DNA of 5,160 bases from NCBI GenBank assembly GCA_904501845.1, contig CAJGCH010000219.1:1-5160 (forward strand), read 5' to 3'. Source of the DNA: an uncultured Bacillaceae bacterium. Lineage in GTDB: Bacteria; Bacillota; Bacilli; Bacillales; Pradoshiaceae. The position numbers and the translations under genes were made by a program. Of this stretch, positions 4,777-5,160 are shown in pieces. The notes beneath the pieces were generated by a model. The model did no database searches. It was not told the DNA's origin and saw only the letters and a program-made list of their open reading frames with translations. The stretch's first letter is position 1; the number at the start of each line of letters is the position of its first letter.

Positions 4777-5160
4777 GTGCTTGTCATGCCAGGAAGATTA
4801 CAAATACGCCTGCTGTACTATTCACTCATTATTACGATTGTCCCGATTGTGTGTATAGGGTTTACCTTCTTCCATAATCAAAAGCATTTGCTTGAAAATC
4901 AGGCGAAGCTGACCTTAAAGACGGCCTCCTATCATGCGGCGGATACAACCAATATGTTTATTGAAGAAAGAATCAATGATTTGACCTATTTGAGTCATAA
5001 TTCAGGCATCACGAACGATAAAACGGAGTCACTAGAATTACTGGAGAAATATATAAGCTTGAAGCCGGCTTATTCCGGCTATATATATGTAAGCAGCGAG
5101 GGAGAAATTTGGCGCGAGAACGGTCCTTCAGAGATGGGGAAAACATTCCTTGAGAGCGAA
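4777..5160 (+). CDS. Membrane sensor protein, N-terminal part (Cache-like sensor), 3'-partial
   Basis: The frame stays open for 128 codons to the end of the window. The N-terminus (PGRLQIRLLYYSLIITIVPIVCIGFTFF) is a short basic leader and one transmembrane helix at about residues 12-32. It is followed by a long helix (ENQAKLTLK...INDLTYLS) and the start of a PAS-like sheet (YSGYIYVSSEGEIWRENG). This is the layout of an extracellular double-Cache (dCache/PDC) sensor. Such domains sit on histidine kinases, diguanylate cyclases or chemoreceptors; the output domain is not in the window, so the class cannot be stated. I chose GTG 4777 because AAGGAAGG (4763-4770) is six bases upstream. The in-frame ATG at 4786 is an alternative with only GGTG nearby. 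Confidence 0.78.
   Translation, partial: MLVMPGRLQIRLLYYSLIITIVPIVCIGFTFFHNQKHLLENQAKLTLKTASYHAADTTNMFIEERINDLTYLSHNSGITNDKTESLELLEKYISLKPAYSGYIYVSSEGEIWRENGPSEMGKTFLESE

Noticed and set aside
1..5160. Mobile element, CRISPR array, tRNA/rRNA, riboswitch or phage module
   Set aside because: I saw no transposase or integrase frames, no regularly spaced repeats, no cloverleaf with CCA end and no conserved riboswitch core; all gaps are short and explained by promoters or terminators.

Overview
The window looks like chromosomal DNA of a low-to-moderate GC, endospore-forming Bacillaceae member. The evidence is the set of recognisable Bacillus-type proteins: a YpmR-like esterase end, YpmS (DUF2140), MsrA/MsrB, a tiny Gly/Tyr-rich YjcZ-family membrane protein, and YozE (UPF0346). 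Strong Shine-Dalgarno sequences, TTG/GTG starts and compact intrinsic terminators also fit. These are family recognitions from reading the sequence; no database search was run.

Layout: (1) Bases 1-755 hold the last codons of an SGNH/GDSL hydrolase (ypmR-like) overlapping ypmS, closed by an intrinsic terminator. (2) Bases 762-1487 (minus) hold a cytoplasmic-looking protein with two tandem DUF4397-like domains, convergent with ypmS. (3) A divergent intergenic region of about 150 bp leads to the msrA-msrB pair (1635-2584), 5 bp apart and closed by a strong terminator; the two enzymes reduce the S and R epimers of methionine sulfoxide. (4) Bases 2747-3853 (minus) hold a second, different SGNH hydrolase with a membrane anchor and a C-terminal beta-rich module, ended by its own, possibly bidirectional, terminator. 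(5) A divergent region of about 150 bp carries a good match to a mother-cell (SigK/SigE-type) sporulation promoter in front of a 55-residue YjcZ-family gene (4007-4174), followed by a terminator. (6) A regulatory region of about 250 bp, with two inverted repeats and candidate sigma-A promoters, precedes yozE (4466-4687). (7) The window ends in the N-terminal part of a membrane sensor protein with a Cache-like extracellular domain; its output domain lies outside.

The genes do not form one pathway. The parts that belong together are ypmR-ypmS (overlapping envelope genes) and msrA-msrB (oxidative-damage repair). I found no mobile element, CRISPR array, tRNA or rRNA, and no clear new multi-gene system. 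The points most worth a second look are the sporulation-type promoter and short gene at 3938-4174, the 24-base palindrome in front of yozE, the two-domain SGNH hydrolase, and the DUF4397 protein that lacks a signal peptide.
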